Shown: positions 1 through 7,009 of the stretch, piece by piece | Position numbering within the stretch: position 1 is the first letter of the stretch | How the letters are laid out: the number at the start of each line of letters is the position of its first letter | Assembly: GCA_031277995.1 (NCBI GenBank) | Contig: JAITLH010000269.1 | Span: 1-22,812 of the forward strand | Direction: 5' to 3' | Source of the DNA: Deltaproteobacteria bacterium | GTDB lineage: Bacteria > Desulfobacterota > Desulfarculia > Adiutricales > Adiutricaceae | DNA length: 22,812 bases | Translations under genes and position numbers: made by a program | The notes under the pieces: model-generated | Told to the model about the DNA's origin: nothing | The model's database searches: none | Seen by the model: only the letters and a program-made list of their open reading frames with translations

Positions 1-67
1 CTTAAGCGTAGCCAAACGAAGGAACGGAAGGAAACCTTAAGGTTTAAAACCTTAAGCGTAGCTAAAC
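1..67. repeat. 17-bp direct repeat at and beyond the sctR 3' end
   Basis: CTTAAGCGTAGC(C/T)AAAC occurs at 1-17 and 51-67 with one mismatch. The right copy encodes the last residues and stop of SctR; the left copy lies beyond the stop. Between them is a 14-base perfect palindrome AAACCTTAAGGTTT (32-45). No poly-T tract follows, so it does not look like an intrinsic terminator. It may be a remnant of a 3'-end duplication. Confidence 0.7.
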
Positions 68-702
68 AAAAGTCCCCGGCAGATCTTTAGCCAACCCTCC
101 ATGGTGACAAACAAGAGTAGCTTGAAGGGGAGCGAAATCGTCATGGGAGAAACCATCATCATGCCCATGGCCAGTAGGATATTGGAGACGATTAAGTCAA
201 TGACTATAAAGGGCAAGTATAAAATGAAACCGACCTTAAAGGCCTCGGTCAACTCGGTCACCACGAAAGACGGGATGACGATTAAGGGGTTATCCACGTC
301 CAGTTTGGAACTCATGTCCTGGGGCCAGATGCGGTTGGCCATTTCCTTAAAACTTTCGTTAACCCTGGGGTCGCTATTGCGGATGAGAAAGTTCATGAGG
401 GGCGGCGAGGCCTTTTCGACGGCGTCGGTAAATTCCGTAACCGTCGGGGAGGTCCCCAGATTAAGTTCCCTTACTATGTTCCAGGTCTGCTGCCCGACCG
501 GGGCCATTATGAATAGGCTTAGGATGATGGCCAAGCCGTTCATGACCATGGCCGGCGGCACTTGTTGGACCCCCAGGGCGTTTCTCATTAACGTGGTCAC
601 CACGACAATCTTGACGTAGGAGGTGACCATCATTAGGAAAAAAGGGAGTAACCCCAATCCCACCATGATGGCGAAAAAATAGATCGGGTTTAGGTCAGGC
701 AA
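52..702 (-). CDS. sctR: T3SS export apparatus protein SctR (YscR/FliP family)
   Basis: Inner-membrane component of the export gate, assembling with SctS and SctT into the entry portal for substrates. The 216-residue product matches the family length (YscR is about 217). It has four hydrophobic segments, two near the N-terminus and two near the C-terminus, around a hydrophilic loop at about 75-150. Family hallmarks are visible: TTLMRNALG at about 36-44, QQVPP at 46-50 and the PFKLLLF stretch near the end. The start is TTG at 702, preceded by a GGAGGGGAGG ribosome-binding stretch; the next in-frame ATG (residue 13) would cut into the first membrane helix. It follows sctQ by 37 bases. Unusually it sits about 14 kb downstream of sctS-sctT-sctU rather than beside them. 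Identity is very secure. Confidence 0.97.
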   Translation of the reverse strand: MPDLNPIYFFAIMVGLGLLPFFLMMVTSYVKIVVVTTLMRNALGVQQVPPAMVMNGLAIILSLFIMAPVGQQTWNIVRELNLGTSPTVTEFTDAVEKASPPLMNFLIRNSDPRVNESFKEMANRIWPQDMSSKLDVDNPLIVIPSFVVTELTEAFKVGFILYLPFIVIDLIVSNILLAMGMMMVSPMTISLPFKLLLFVTMEGWLKICRGLLFSYA

Positions 703-739
703 AATCCGCCTCCCCTCCGAAGGTTGGGGCGTTTTTCGC

Positions 740-1918
740 TCAATTCTCCGCTCCCTTGCCGGCGGCTTGACCCACCACCGTGAGCTGAACGCCCAAACGC
801 CCGTCCCCTAGGTCAACCAAGGCCCCTTGGGCCAGGGCCTGGCCGTGGCAGGTGACCGTGACGCTTTGGTTGGGATCGTTAAAAACCGGGATTACCTGCC
901 CCGGGGCCAGGGTCTCAAGATCCTTTAAGGCCATCATCCGGCGCCCTATTTCAAAGCGAAGGGGCAATTCCAGCTCCCCGGGCAGGGCCAGCGGGGCGGC
1001 CGGGGAGGCCTGGGCCGGGCCGGCCGGGGACGGCGCGGCTTTTGGCGTTGAAGCCGGGGGCGTTGAAGCCGGGGACGGTGAAGCCGGGGGAGTTTGTTGC
1101 TTTTGGGTAGCCGCCTTGGGGTCCTCCACAAAAGTCTCCTTTGCGTTTAGGGTTGAGGTTATCAGCGCTTGCCCGGGCGAAAGATCCAAGGCCCAGGAGC
1201 GTAAACCCGGGTATTCCAAAAAGCCCTTTCCGGCCAGGATGGGCGGCCGGTCGGGGATGAGCAGATCGCCCGGAGCCAGGGCCTTAACTTCGTCGGCCAA
1301 AAGGGCCAGGGCGCCAACGACGATTCCCATCGGGAGGGACAAAAACTTAAAGTCCGAGGTTTTGGGCGGCTCCAATTCCGAGAGCCGGGCCAACAACAAA
1401 CGGCGATCGGCCGCCTGGGGCAAAACCAAGGTCAAGGATTGGGAAAAACTAAGGTCCTTTCCGGAAAAGGCCAAGGAAAACCTTGGAAAACGGCCCGAGG
1501 TCGGCCACTCCAGGGCGGGCGGTTCGTCCAAAAAAACCCTTTCGCCCAGGGCCTTGGAAAGATCGGCCAAAAGCGGTTCGGCCAACGATTCCAATAAGGC
1601 CAGTTTCAAACCAAAAGGCAGCCGGGCCGGGTCCAAACCCTGACCCAAGGGGTGAAGGGTAACCAAAGACCAATCGGGCAAACCCAGTAAGGCCGTCCTC
1701 GAGCCCAGGCCCAAACCCAAAAGGGCCCCGGGATTTTCCAAAGGGTCGGTTTCAAAGGGCCTAAAGGCGATTTGGCCCTTTAAGCCCTTGGACTCAAAGG
1801 CCTTACGGGCGGCCAAAGTCGAGAGGCCCTCGTTAAGGAGGATCTCGGCGGCGGTCCAGGGCACGGAACTCCATTTGGGAGGCTTGGAAATGGCGATATC
1901 GCTTATGGGGGACGTCAT
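740..1918 (-). CDS. sctQ: T3SS cytosolic sorting-platform protein SctQ (YscQ/FliM-FliN family)
   Basis: C-ring/sorting-platform subunit that recruits substrates to the ATPase complex. The N-terminal part is Leu/Ala-rich and divergent. A first SpoA-like domain is at about 190-262 (GDLLIPDRPPIL region), followed by a Pro/Ala/Ser linker at about 270-312, then a clear second SpoA domain at about 315-385 (ELELPLRFEIGRR, LETLAPGQVI, GQALAQGALVDLGDGRLGVQ). At 392 residues it is longer than YscQ (about 307), partly because of the linker, whose DNA carries three 15-bp tandem units (1045-1089). The ATG at 1918 has GGAGG six bases upstream. Many SctQ genes make a short C-terminal product from an internal start; I found no convincing internal ribosome-binding site here. 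It lies between sctP and sctR, as in Ysc-type loci. Confidence 0.93.
   Translation of the reverse strand: MTSPISDIAISKPPKWSSVPWTAAEILLNEGLSTLAARKAFESKGLKGQIAFRPFETDPLENPGALLGLGLGSRTALLGLPDWSLVTLHPLGQGLDPARLPFGLKLALLESLAEPLLADLSKALGERVFLDEPPALEWPTSGRFPRFSLAFSGKDLSFSQSLTLVLPQAADRRLLLARLSELEPPKTSDFKFLSLPMGIVVGALALLADEVKALAPGDLLIPDRPPILAGKGFLEYPGLRSWALDLSPGQALITSTLNAKETFVEDPKAATQKQQTPPASPSPASTPPASTPKAAPSPAGPAQASPAAPLALPGELELPLRFEIGRRMMALKDLETLAPGQVIPVFNDPNQSVTVTCHGQALAQGALVDLGDGRLGVQLTVVGQAAGKGAEN
1045..1089. repeat. Three 15-bp tandem units in the sctQ linker
   Basis: Units GCGTTGAAGCCGGGG (1045-1059 and 1060-1074, identical) and ACGGTGAAGCCGGGG (1075-1089). On the coding strand they give PASTP-like pentapeptides in the linker between the two SpoA domains. 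The period is a multiple of three, so copy-number change would keep the frame. Confidence 0.9.
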
Positions 1919-2004
1919 TCGCGGCCTCCGGCCCGGGGGATAAAATACGGTCCGGGCCTGAAAAAATCTTAAACCTTAAACGATGGTTTTTGGGGCCAGG
2001 CCCG

Positions 2005-2826
2005 TCAGTCCTGGGAATCGACGAAATCCAAGCCCGAGGATTGGCGCTCGGAAGAATCGCCCTGGGCGTCTCGATCGCCTCGGTCCTCTTCTACGTTCAA
2101 ACGGAAGGCCGCCCCTTCGGAGCGGTTTAGGGCCTGTTCCAGTTCGCCCCTGGCCTGGATCAGGGTTTGCAAGGAGTTGGGATCGTTTGAGACCAACGTC
2201 ACGTTTAAAAACCCGTCCAGGCCCCGGTCAAGATGGATTTCCGTTCCCGGCAAAACGGCCGGATCGACGATGAGCCTGACGCTTTGGCCTTGGCTGGTGG
2301 AATCGGCCACCAAGACCCTGGAGATAAGTTTTTCGGCCAAATCCTGGGCCTCGGCGGTATCCACCGGGGCCGTGGGCCCGCTCACCTGGGGAAGCGGCGT
2401 GACCGTATCCGTACGTCCGCCCAATGCCGCGCTAATCAAAGAAGAGAGGCTCTCCTCAACGATTTCGTCTTTGGCCGCGAGCTGGGGCTTGGCCCCAAAA
2501 CCGTCGGGCTCCCGGGGCTCATTGGCTAGGCCAGGTTTTGGCTCCCTGGGGCCAAAGGCGTCCCCGGGACCGTCGGCCGAACCGGCCAAGGGCGGTTGGC
2601 CCGGGCCCGAGGCTGGGCCTTGGCGGCCGGTCTCGGGATTTTGGCTTAGGCGCTTAAAAAGCTCCTGGCTTTCCGCGTCGGGGGCTTCAAGGTGCCGCCC
2701 CTCCATGGGGTGGCCCTGGGGGTGACTTTGGGGGTGGCCTTGACCGGAGACCGGGCCTTGGCCCGGGCCTTGGCCGGGGGACTGGGGCTGGAAAGGCGCT
2801 GATTTTACGGAAGGATCTAGGGCCAT
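2005..2826 (-). CDS. sctP: T3SS needle-length regulator SctP (YscP/FliK-like)
   Basis: Predicted molecular ruler and substrate-specificity switch that signals through SctU. The N-terminal ~130 of 273 residues are Pro/Gly/Gln/His-rich and probably disordered. The C-terminal third (about 180-245) has the recognisable SctP substrate-switch domain: VRLIVDPAVLPGTEIHL, then LDGFLNVTLVSNDPNSLQTL and a helical ARGELEQAL segment. The tail is acidic and Asp/Ser-rich. Position immediately before sctQ matches yscP-yscQ. The ATG at 2826 has only a weak GGA upstream, but a TAA lies three bases before it in another frame, belonging to the relic end of the preceding gene, which suggests past translational coupling. 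Family assignment rests on the C-terminal domain and gene order; the N-terminus is not recognisable by itself. Confidence 0.85.
   Translation of the reverse strand: MALDPSVKSAPFQPQSPGQGPGQGPVSGQGHPQSHPQGHPMEGRHLEAPDAESQELFKRLSQNPETGRQGPASGPGQPPLAGSADGPGDAFGPREPKPGLANEPREPDGFGAKPQLAAKDEIVEESLSSLISAALGGRTDTVTPLPQVSGPTAPVDTAEAQDLAEKLISRVLVADSTSQGQSVRLIVDPAVLPGTEIHLDRGLDGFLNVTLVSNDPNSLQTLIQARGELEQALNRSEGAAFRLNVEEDRGDRDAQGDSSERQSSGLDFVDSQD
2751..2774. repeat. 12-bp tandem duplication in sctP 5' region
   Basis: CCGGGCCTTGGC occurs twice in tandem, flanked by similar degenerate GGGG/CCTTGG-rich sequence. It encodes part of the GQGPGQGP low-complexity stretch near the SctP N-terminus. The period keeps the reading frame. 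Confidence 0.75.
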
Positions 2827-2876
2827 GGGTTAATCCAAATGCGCCTTGGGCAATCCCGGGGGATTGGGGGCGCCGG

Positions 2877-2988
2877 TTTGGGCGGTGGCCCCGGGGACGC
2901 GAAGTTCGTCCCAGGAGGCCAAAACCTTAATTCGTTTGGGCGGTGGCCATGGTGGTGTAAAGTTCGTCCACGGAGGCCAAAACGTTAA
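2877..2988. repeat. 58-bp tandem duplication across the 3' end of the substrate-binding-protein gene
   Basis: Positions 2877-2930 and 2935-2988 align without gaps at an offset of 58 bases, about 81% identical by eye (10 mismatches in 54). The right copy is the functional C-terminal coding end. The left copy lies beyond the present stop and, read in the +1 frame relative to the gene, encodes VLAS-x-DEL-x4-ATAQT, the same motif as the real C-terminus. That frame stays open to a TAA at 2830-2832, three bases before the sctP ATG. Confidence 0.9.
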
Positions 2989-4108
2989 AGGGCGGATTCC
3001 AGCCGATGGCCATGGCCATTTTTATGTTTAGGGCCATGGTTAAGGGGGCCACGTAGACCTGGCTGATTTGGCCAGGGGAACGGCCGGAAAGAATCTCGTT
3101 TAGGGTCTCGGCCACGAATTGGCCGGAACTCATAAAGTCGTCGGCGGCCAAGCTCATAAGGACGCCCAGTTTGGTTTCCCCCGGGCCGCTTTGGGAAAAA
3201 GACGGGAGGCGGCTTTCGATTATCGGGGCCAGTATCTCGGGCATGCGGCTTTCGATCATGCCGTTGGAAACGGTCAGGTAAATGGCCTCGCTGGTTTGGC
3301 TAAGGGTTTCCAGGCAACCTAAGAGGTTTCTAAAGGCCGCCTCGCCATCGCTTAGCTCAAGCTCCGTCTCGCAAGTCACCAGCTCAAAACCCAGTTCCTT
3401 GGCCACCCTTTCGATGGTCTGGACGCCCATGGAGGATTGGCCGGCGCTACTTATGTCGTAGGGCACCCCCAATGTCTTAAAGCCAAAAACCGTATGGAAC
3501 ATCGAAAGTTGCCTTTCGATTTGGCCGGCCAAAACCTGGACGTGGACGTGATCTTTACCCGAATACTCAACCGTTTCGGATAAGCCCGCGGCCACGGGAT
3601 CGGTGGCCGTGATGGACATGACCGGGGTATGGTGCTCATCGGTGGCCATGAGTTTTCCGGCCACGGTCCCAAAGGCCAAAATCAGATCGATATCGCCTTT
3701 CTCCACCCGGGAGAGAATTTGGGCCTTTAAGGACGGGTATTTTAGCTCATCCCAGTCGCCCGAGTAAAAATGCTCCCTTTTAAAAACCAGCCGCCCGCCG
3801 TTGGCGTTATCGCAAAGCCAGTCCCACAAAACCCCGGAATCGTCCTTGGCGTAATTGGGCGGCGTTTGGGCGCCAATCAAGCCAAGTTTTTCCAGACCGT
3901 TAACCAAACCCCAAAGGGTCATTTGGTAATCGGCATAGGGCCCGCCTTCAACGTAAGCGACGGTGAACTTTTCTTTTGGGGCTAAAGCGCCCTCGGGGCC
4001 GGGCTCGTCCGAGAGTAAGGGACCGGCCCAGGCGAAAAAAAGCGCCAAAAATAGCCCAAAGCCCAGGGCGGCTTGGGGCGAGGCGGTTTTGGGAAGGACT
4101 GTGGTCAT
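2927..4108 (-). CDS. ABC-type substrate-binding protein, ABC_sub_bind (TrpX/YtrP-like) family
   Basis: Predicted exported periplasmic binding protein. Residues 14-33 form a hydrophobic signal segment after a short polar N-terminus. The mature part has the type I periplasmic-binding fold pattern of the ABC_sub_bind family: FTVAYVEGGPYADYQ at about 48-62, an LILAFGTVAGK segment, PVMSITATDPVAAGL at about 176-190 and KTLGVPYD at the second domain. The start ATG overlaps the stop of the racemase gene by four bases (ATGA), so the two are translationally coupled. No ABC permease or ATPase is adjacent, so it may be an orphan receptor or work with a transporter encoded elsewhere. The family is clear; the ligand is unknown. 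It is not a standard T3SS component. A 58-bp duplication follows its stop. Confidence 0.82.
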   Translation of the reverse strand: MTTVLPKTASPQAALGFGLFLALFFAWAGPLLSDEPGPEGALAPKEKFTVAYVEGGPYADYQMTLWGLVNGLEKLGLIGAQTPPNYAKDDSGVLWDWLCDNANGGRLVFKREHFYSGDWDELKYPSLKAQILSRVEKGDIDLILAFGTVAGKLMATDEHHTPVMSITATDPVAAGLSETVEYSGKDHVHVQVLAGQIERQLSMFHTVFGFKTLGVPYDISSAGQSSMGVQTIERVAKELGFELVTCETELELSDGEAAFRNLLGCLETLSQTSEAIYLTVSNGMIESRMPEILAPIIESRLPSFSQSGPGETKLGVLMSLAADDFMSSGQFVAETLNEILSGRSPGQISQVYVAPLTMALNIKMAMAIGWNPPFNVLASVDELYTTMATAQTN

Positions 4109-5319
4109 AAGGAACTTAAACGTCGCCAGCCCTTGGATTTTGAACGCGGGCCGCTGTCAAGCTGGCCAGGGTCATGGGGCCCATGGTCAAGCGGGCCATG
4201 GTCAAGCGGGCCAGGGTCATGGGGCCCATGGCCAAGGGGGTCTCGGCCTTGGGGTTGGGACCGGCCTCGGGTGGCCGGGGTTTCCAGTTCCACCTTGACG
4301 TCGCGGCTTCTGAAGGCCGTGGCCATGGGCCAATAGCCGGGCCTGAAGGAAACCAGGTCGCCCACCTCGGGCCTTATTTGGCAATCGGACAGCTCCAAAA
4401 CGATGTAACCGGCCGTGGAACCCACGATGGCCGCGCCCGGCCAGAGGCATTCCAGGCCCTCCAAGGGGACGGTTTGGGGCGAACAGGGGTAGACCTTGCC
4501 GGCCTGGAAACGGCCCATGTCCAGTAGGGCCCGGGGAGACAGGGAACCGTTATGGGCCTTGGGCCGTAAGCTTACTTCCACGACCTCGGCCTCCAGCCGG
4601 CAGACGTCGCGGCGCCAGGGCCCGGCCGGCAGCTCGGTTTCCCGGTAAACGTCGTAGCCCAAAAGGAAGGGATCGCCCAGCCTTAGCTGGGTAATGGGGC
4701 CCGGACCATGGGCGTTTACGAAAGCGCACATGACCGAACCGCCCAAGCTAAGGACGGGGTTGGGGATTTTCCGCGAGGCGGCCAAATCGACTAGGCTCCG
4801 GAGGCTATCGAATAGCTCCGGCCCCGGGAGAAGGTCGCCCAGGCAAGTGAGTATCGAGCCAAACCCCCGAAAAACCAGATTGGGCAAACCCAGGAGGAAA
4901 TCCAAGGCTTCCGAGACGAGGCTTGGTTCCAAGCCCTCCCGGTTATCGCCCAAATTGACCATCAAAACGACTTCGTGGGTAAGGTTCGCGGCCCCGGCCG
5001 CCCGGTCCAGGAGCCTTAGAACCTTGGGCGAGGATTGCAAACTGCGCCCAAAATTATAAACCGTTTCGGCCACGCTTGATGGCGCCGTCAGCTGGATAAG
5101 GGTTTTGGCCTCCCTAGTTAGGAGGGTATCCAAGTGCTTTTCAAATTTGGGCAAACCAAAACGGGAAAAGCCTACCTCGATTAGGGTCTCGACGGCCGGG
5201 GGAAATTCCCGCACGGCCTTAAGAACCGGAACGACTTCCAAGCCTAACCCCGAGGCCCAGCCCAATAGCCTTTGGGCGTTTTCGGCCAAGGCCTGGGTAT
5301 CAAAGACGATCTTAGACAT
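4105..5319 (-). CDS. PLP-dependent amino-acid racemase, ornithine/alanine racemase family
   Basis: Fold-type III PLP enzyme related to ornithine racemase. Residues 1-34 give the first strand and the PLP lysine (K34 in VVPVLKAV). Other family features are MVNLGDNREGL at about 119-129, GFGSILTCLG, SLGGSVMCAF and the ITQLRLGDPFLLG segment matching the family's QLR-x-G-x-x-x-L-G signature. The region after the PLP lysine (FSRFGLPKFEKH) departs from the usual ADSR-like motif, so substrate use may be altered. About 45 extra C-terminal residues are low complexity and contain five pentapeptides of the type (H/P)G(P/Q)(L/H)D. The gene lies 25 bases after the needle-like gene and overlaps the binding-protein gene by four bases. 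Cytosolic; substrate unknown. A racemase is not a known T3SS part, but its placement inside the operon suggests co-expression. Confidence 0.8.
   Translation of the reverse strand: MSKIVFDTQALAENAQRLLGWASGLGLEVVPVLKAVREFPPAVETLIEVGFSRFGLPKFEKHLDTLLTREAKTLIQLTAPSSVAETVYNFGRSLQSSPKVLRLLDRAAGAANLTHEVVLMVNLGDNREGLEPSLVSEALDFLLGLPNLVFRGFGSILTCLGDLLPGPELFDSLRSLVDLAASRKIPNPVLSLGGSVMCAFVNAHGPGPITQLRLGDPFLLGYDVYRETELPAGPWRRDVCRLEAEVVEVSLRPKAHNGSLSPRALLDMGRFQAGKVYPCSPQTVPLEGLECLWPGAAIVGSTAGYIVLELSDCQIRPEVGDLVSFRPGYWPMATAFRSRDVKVELETPATRGRSQPQGRDPLGHGPHDPGPLDHGPLDHGPHDPGQLDSGPRSKSKGWRRLSSL
4156..4230. repeat. Five 15-bp tandem units at the racemase 3' end
   Basis: Units begin at 4156, 4171, 4186, 4201 and 4216. 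Each starts GTCA and is built on GTCAAGCGGGCCATG or GTCATGGGGCCCATG. They encode PGQLD, HGPHD, HGPLD, PGPLD and HGPHD (read from low to high coordinate), a tail outside the racemase fold. A degenerate sixth unit follows at 4231-4245. Confidence 0.95.
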
Positions 5320-5344
5320 GGGCTTATGGCGAGTCCCCTCTAGG

Positions 5345-5590
5345 TCAGGACGACCTTTGGGCCAACGACTTAAGCGTTTCGGTCATGCTTTTAAGGATAT
5401 TGGACGAGAGCTCCATTAGGGCGTTATACTGGCCCATCTCGTATTGCATCATCAAAAGGTCTTCTTGGGAAACGCCTTGGGTGGGATCCGAGGTCATTTC
5501 GGTCATGCGCGCTTCAAAGGCCTTGCCCCTTTGCTCGAGTTGGGGCAGGGCGGTTTGCATCCAGTTGCCAACGCTACCAAATTCGGCCAT
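5345..5590 (-). CDS. sctF: T3SS needle or inner-rod subunit (SctF/SctI family)
   Basis: Small 81-residue helical protein expected to polymerise into the needle or form the inner rod. The length fits needle proteins (PrgI, MxiH and YscF are about 80-87 residues). It has a Trp near the N-terminus (GNWMQ), a first helix to about residue 33, an SDPTQG turn at about 34-39 in the place of the family's P-x-x-P turn, and a C-terminal helix with SQEDLLMMQ and MGQYN followed by ETLKSL. The SQEDLL/MQYEM segment is also reminiscent of inner-rod SctI proteins, so SctF versus SctI is not settled; the symbol follows length and position. ATG at 5590 has GGAG eight bases upstream. It is flanked by a chaperone gene and the racemase. 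Confidence 0.75.
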   Translation of the reverse strand: MAEFGSVGNWMQTALPQLEQRGKAFEARMTEMTSDPTQGVSQEDLLMMQYEMGQYNALMELSSNILKSMTETLKSLAQRSS

Positions 5591-5672
5591 GGTTAATTCT
5601 CCATTTTTGGCCCACGGGGGCCGTCCGTATTTAAAAACCCATTTAAGTTAAAACCCAAACGGATTTTTTAAT

Positions 5673-6071
5673 TTAAACTACGTTCGCTTCGCGGTTAACG
5701 AACCACCATTCCAAATCGTTTAGGAAGGCGGCGCAAATTTTGGGAACCTCGCCCGGTTCCAGCTGGCTGGGATCGAAGGGCAAGTGGAGGCCGTAGCGAC
5801 CCGAGGCCATCGAGAGGATGGATCTCCGGGAGCCAAAGGCCCCCGCGGCCAAGCGGCCCAATCGCCTGGCCAAGAGGTCTTGGTCGTTTTCCTCAAAAGG
5901 CCAAGCCCCCAGATCGGCCGAGAAAGCGGCCAAACGCTGGCCCTTTTGGATGAGCCTAAAGGGCGGCAAATCGGCCACCTCAAATTCCACCCAATCCTCG
6001 TCTATTTTTAATTCCCGGGACCAACCGGCGGCTTCCCGCACGGCTTGGGCCATTTCCGTTAGGCTGGACAA
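5673..6071 (-). CDS. CesT/SycE-type T3SS chaperone (predicted)
   Basis: A 132-residue product of class I chaperone size and character. It has an N-terminal helix (EMAQAVREAAG), beta strands with alternating hydrophobics (WVEFEVADLPPFRLI, QRLAAFSADLG), a central helix (DLLARRLGRLAAG), a further strand region (YGLHLPFDP) and a C-terminal helix (EVPKICAAFLNDLEWWFVN). This order fits CesT-family dimers that bind effectors or translocators. I chose the TTG at 6071 because GGGAG lies seven bases upstream; an ATG at 6053 is the alternative. It lies between sctB and the needle-like gene, so it could serve a translocator or an effector encoded elsewhere. Fold class is likely; partner unknown. Confidence 0.65.
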   Translation of the reverse strand: MSSLTEMAQAVREAAGWSRELKIDEDWVEFEVADLPPFRLIQKGQRLAAFSADLGAWPFEENDQDLLARRLGRLAAGAFGSRRSILSMASGRYGLHLPFDPSQLEPGEVPKICAAFLNDLEWWFVNREANVV

Positions 6072-6147
6072 AAGGGCTCTCCCGATCGTTTTTTTTAAAC
6101 CGATAAGCGAGACGCTCGCTTGATAAACCGGGCCAGGGGTTAAAACC

Positions 6148-6930
6148 TCAGGCCAGGATCTTGCTCCGGGCCTGGTTGGCGCTTTCGGAAAGGGCCTCGG
6201 CCGTGGAGATGCATTTTCGGATTAATTCCATTAAGGCCTCGTTTAGGTCCCTAAAGTTCTCGGCGCTGGCCCGGGATCTTTCGATCTTGGCGTCCATTTC
6301 CTTTATCTCGGCTTCGTATTTGGTGCCCATGAAATCGGAAACCGAGCCTAGGATGCTACCCACGCCCGAGGCGATCTGTTGTTGGGAAGAAATTTTGGTG
6401 TTGGTCAAGGTCGCGTCGCCGGTCGAAAGGCCCGCCCCCAGGGCCTTGGCGGATTTGGCGGCCCCAAAGACGCCGCTTCCGATCGTGATGGCCCCGGAAA
6501 CCACGCCCAAAACCAGTTGGGTCACGGCCTTTTCCATCATCACTTTGGCTTGCGCTTCCATCTCCTTGGCCGTGGCTTCGACTTGGGCGGCCCTTAGCTC
6601 CTTATTGACCATGCGCTGTTTGGAGGCGTCCTCGGTCAAAAGGGCCATGACCATGGCGGCGGGCGAGGCCGCCCCGGCAAAGGAGCGCAAAAGATCCTTT
6701 AGCTCCTGGGGGGTGGCCGGGGTCTTGGCGGAGGATTCTTTCAAAGTCGGTTTTTCGGAGTCGGAAGAGCCCTGGGCCTTGTAGCCCCGGGCCTCGACCA
6801 ATTTGATAAAGTCCGTTTCCCCGAAGCTCTTTTTTTCGGTCTCCGAGAGTTTTTGAAAATAGGCCTGCAAATCCTCGGTCTGGGCCTGATTTAGGCCTAT
6901 CTTCCTCGAGGCGTCGTTAATGTCAAGCAT
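6148..6930 (-). CDS. sctB: Minor T3SS translocator SctB (YopD/SseD/EspB-like)
   Basis: Predicted second pore protein, secreted through the needle and inserted in the host membrane with SctE. With the ATG at 6930 (AGGAG upstream) the product has 260 residues. Residues 1-90 are hydrophilic and helical. The stretch at 90-135 is amphipathic (AAMVMALLTEDASKQRM then a coiled-coil EATAKEMEAQAKVMMEKA). One hydrophobic segment lies at about 136-156 (QLVLGVVSGAITIGSGVFGAA), and the C-terminus is a long coiled coil (about 200-258). One transmembrane segment flanked by coiled coils is the SctB pattern. It follows sctE by 79 bases, in a spacer with two strong hairpins. A longer upstream reading to 7032 would overlap sctE and lacks support. 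Confidence 0.85.
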   Translation of the reverse strand: MLDINDASRKIGLNQAQTEDLQAYFQKLSETEKKSFGETDFIKLVEARGYKAQGSSDSEKPTLKESSAKTPATPQELKDLLRSFAGAASPAAMVMALLTEDASKQRMVNKELRAAQVEATAKEMEAQAKVMMEKAVTQLVLGVVSGAITIGSGVFGAAKSAKALGAGLSTGDATLTNTKISSQQQIASGVGSILGSVSDFMGTKYEAEIKEMDAKIERSRASAENFRDLNEALMELIRKCISTAEALSESANQARSKILA

Positions 6931-6953
6931 TTTGGCTCCTGTTTTATGCCTTT

Positions 6954-7004
6954 GGCGCCTGGCCTTGGGCCTAGCGCCCTTGGCGGCGCCGCCAAGCGGC
7001 GCCG
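6954..7004 (-). other. Two GC-rich hairpins between sctE and sctB
   Basis: The first, five bases after the sctE stop, is a perfect 9-bp stem with a 3-base loop (arms 6984-6992 and 6996-7004, CGGCGCCGC/GCGGCGCCG). The second spans 6954-6978 (GGCGC...GCGCC and GGCC...GGCC with two central mismatches). No U-tract follows, so a terminator is unlikely. They could stabilise or process the mRNA. Confidence 0.6.
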
Positions 7005-7009
7005 GGCCC

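Noticed and set aside
852..1643. Long plus-strand reading frame opposite sctQ
   Set aside because: Ser/Arg/Gly-rich translation with no family resemblance, antisense to a clear SctQ; a composition shadow.
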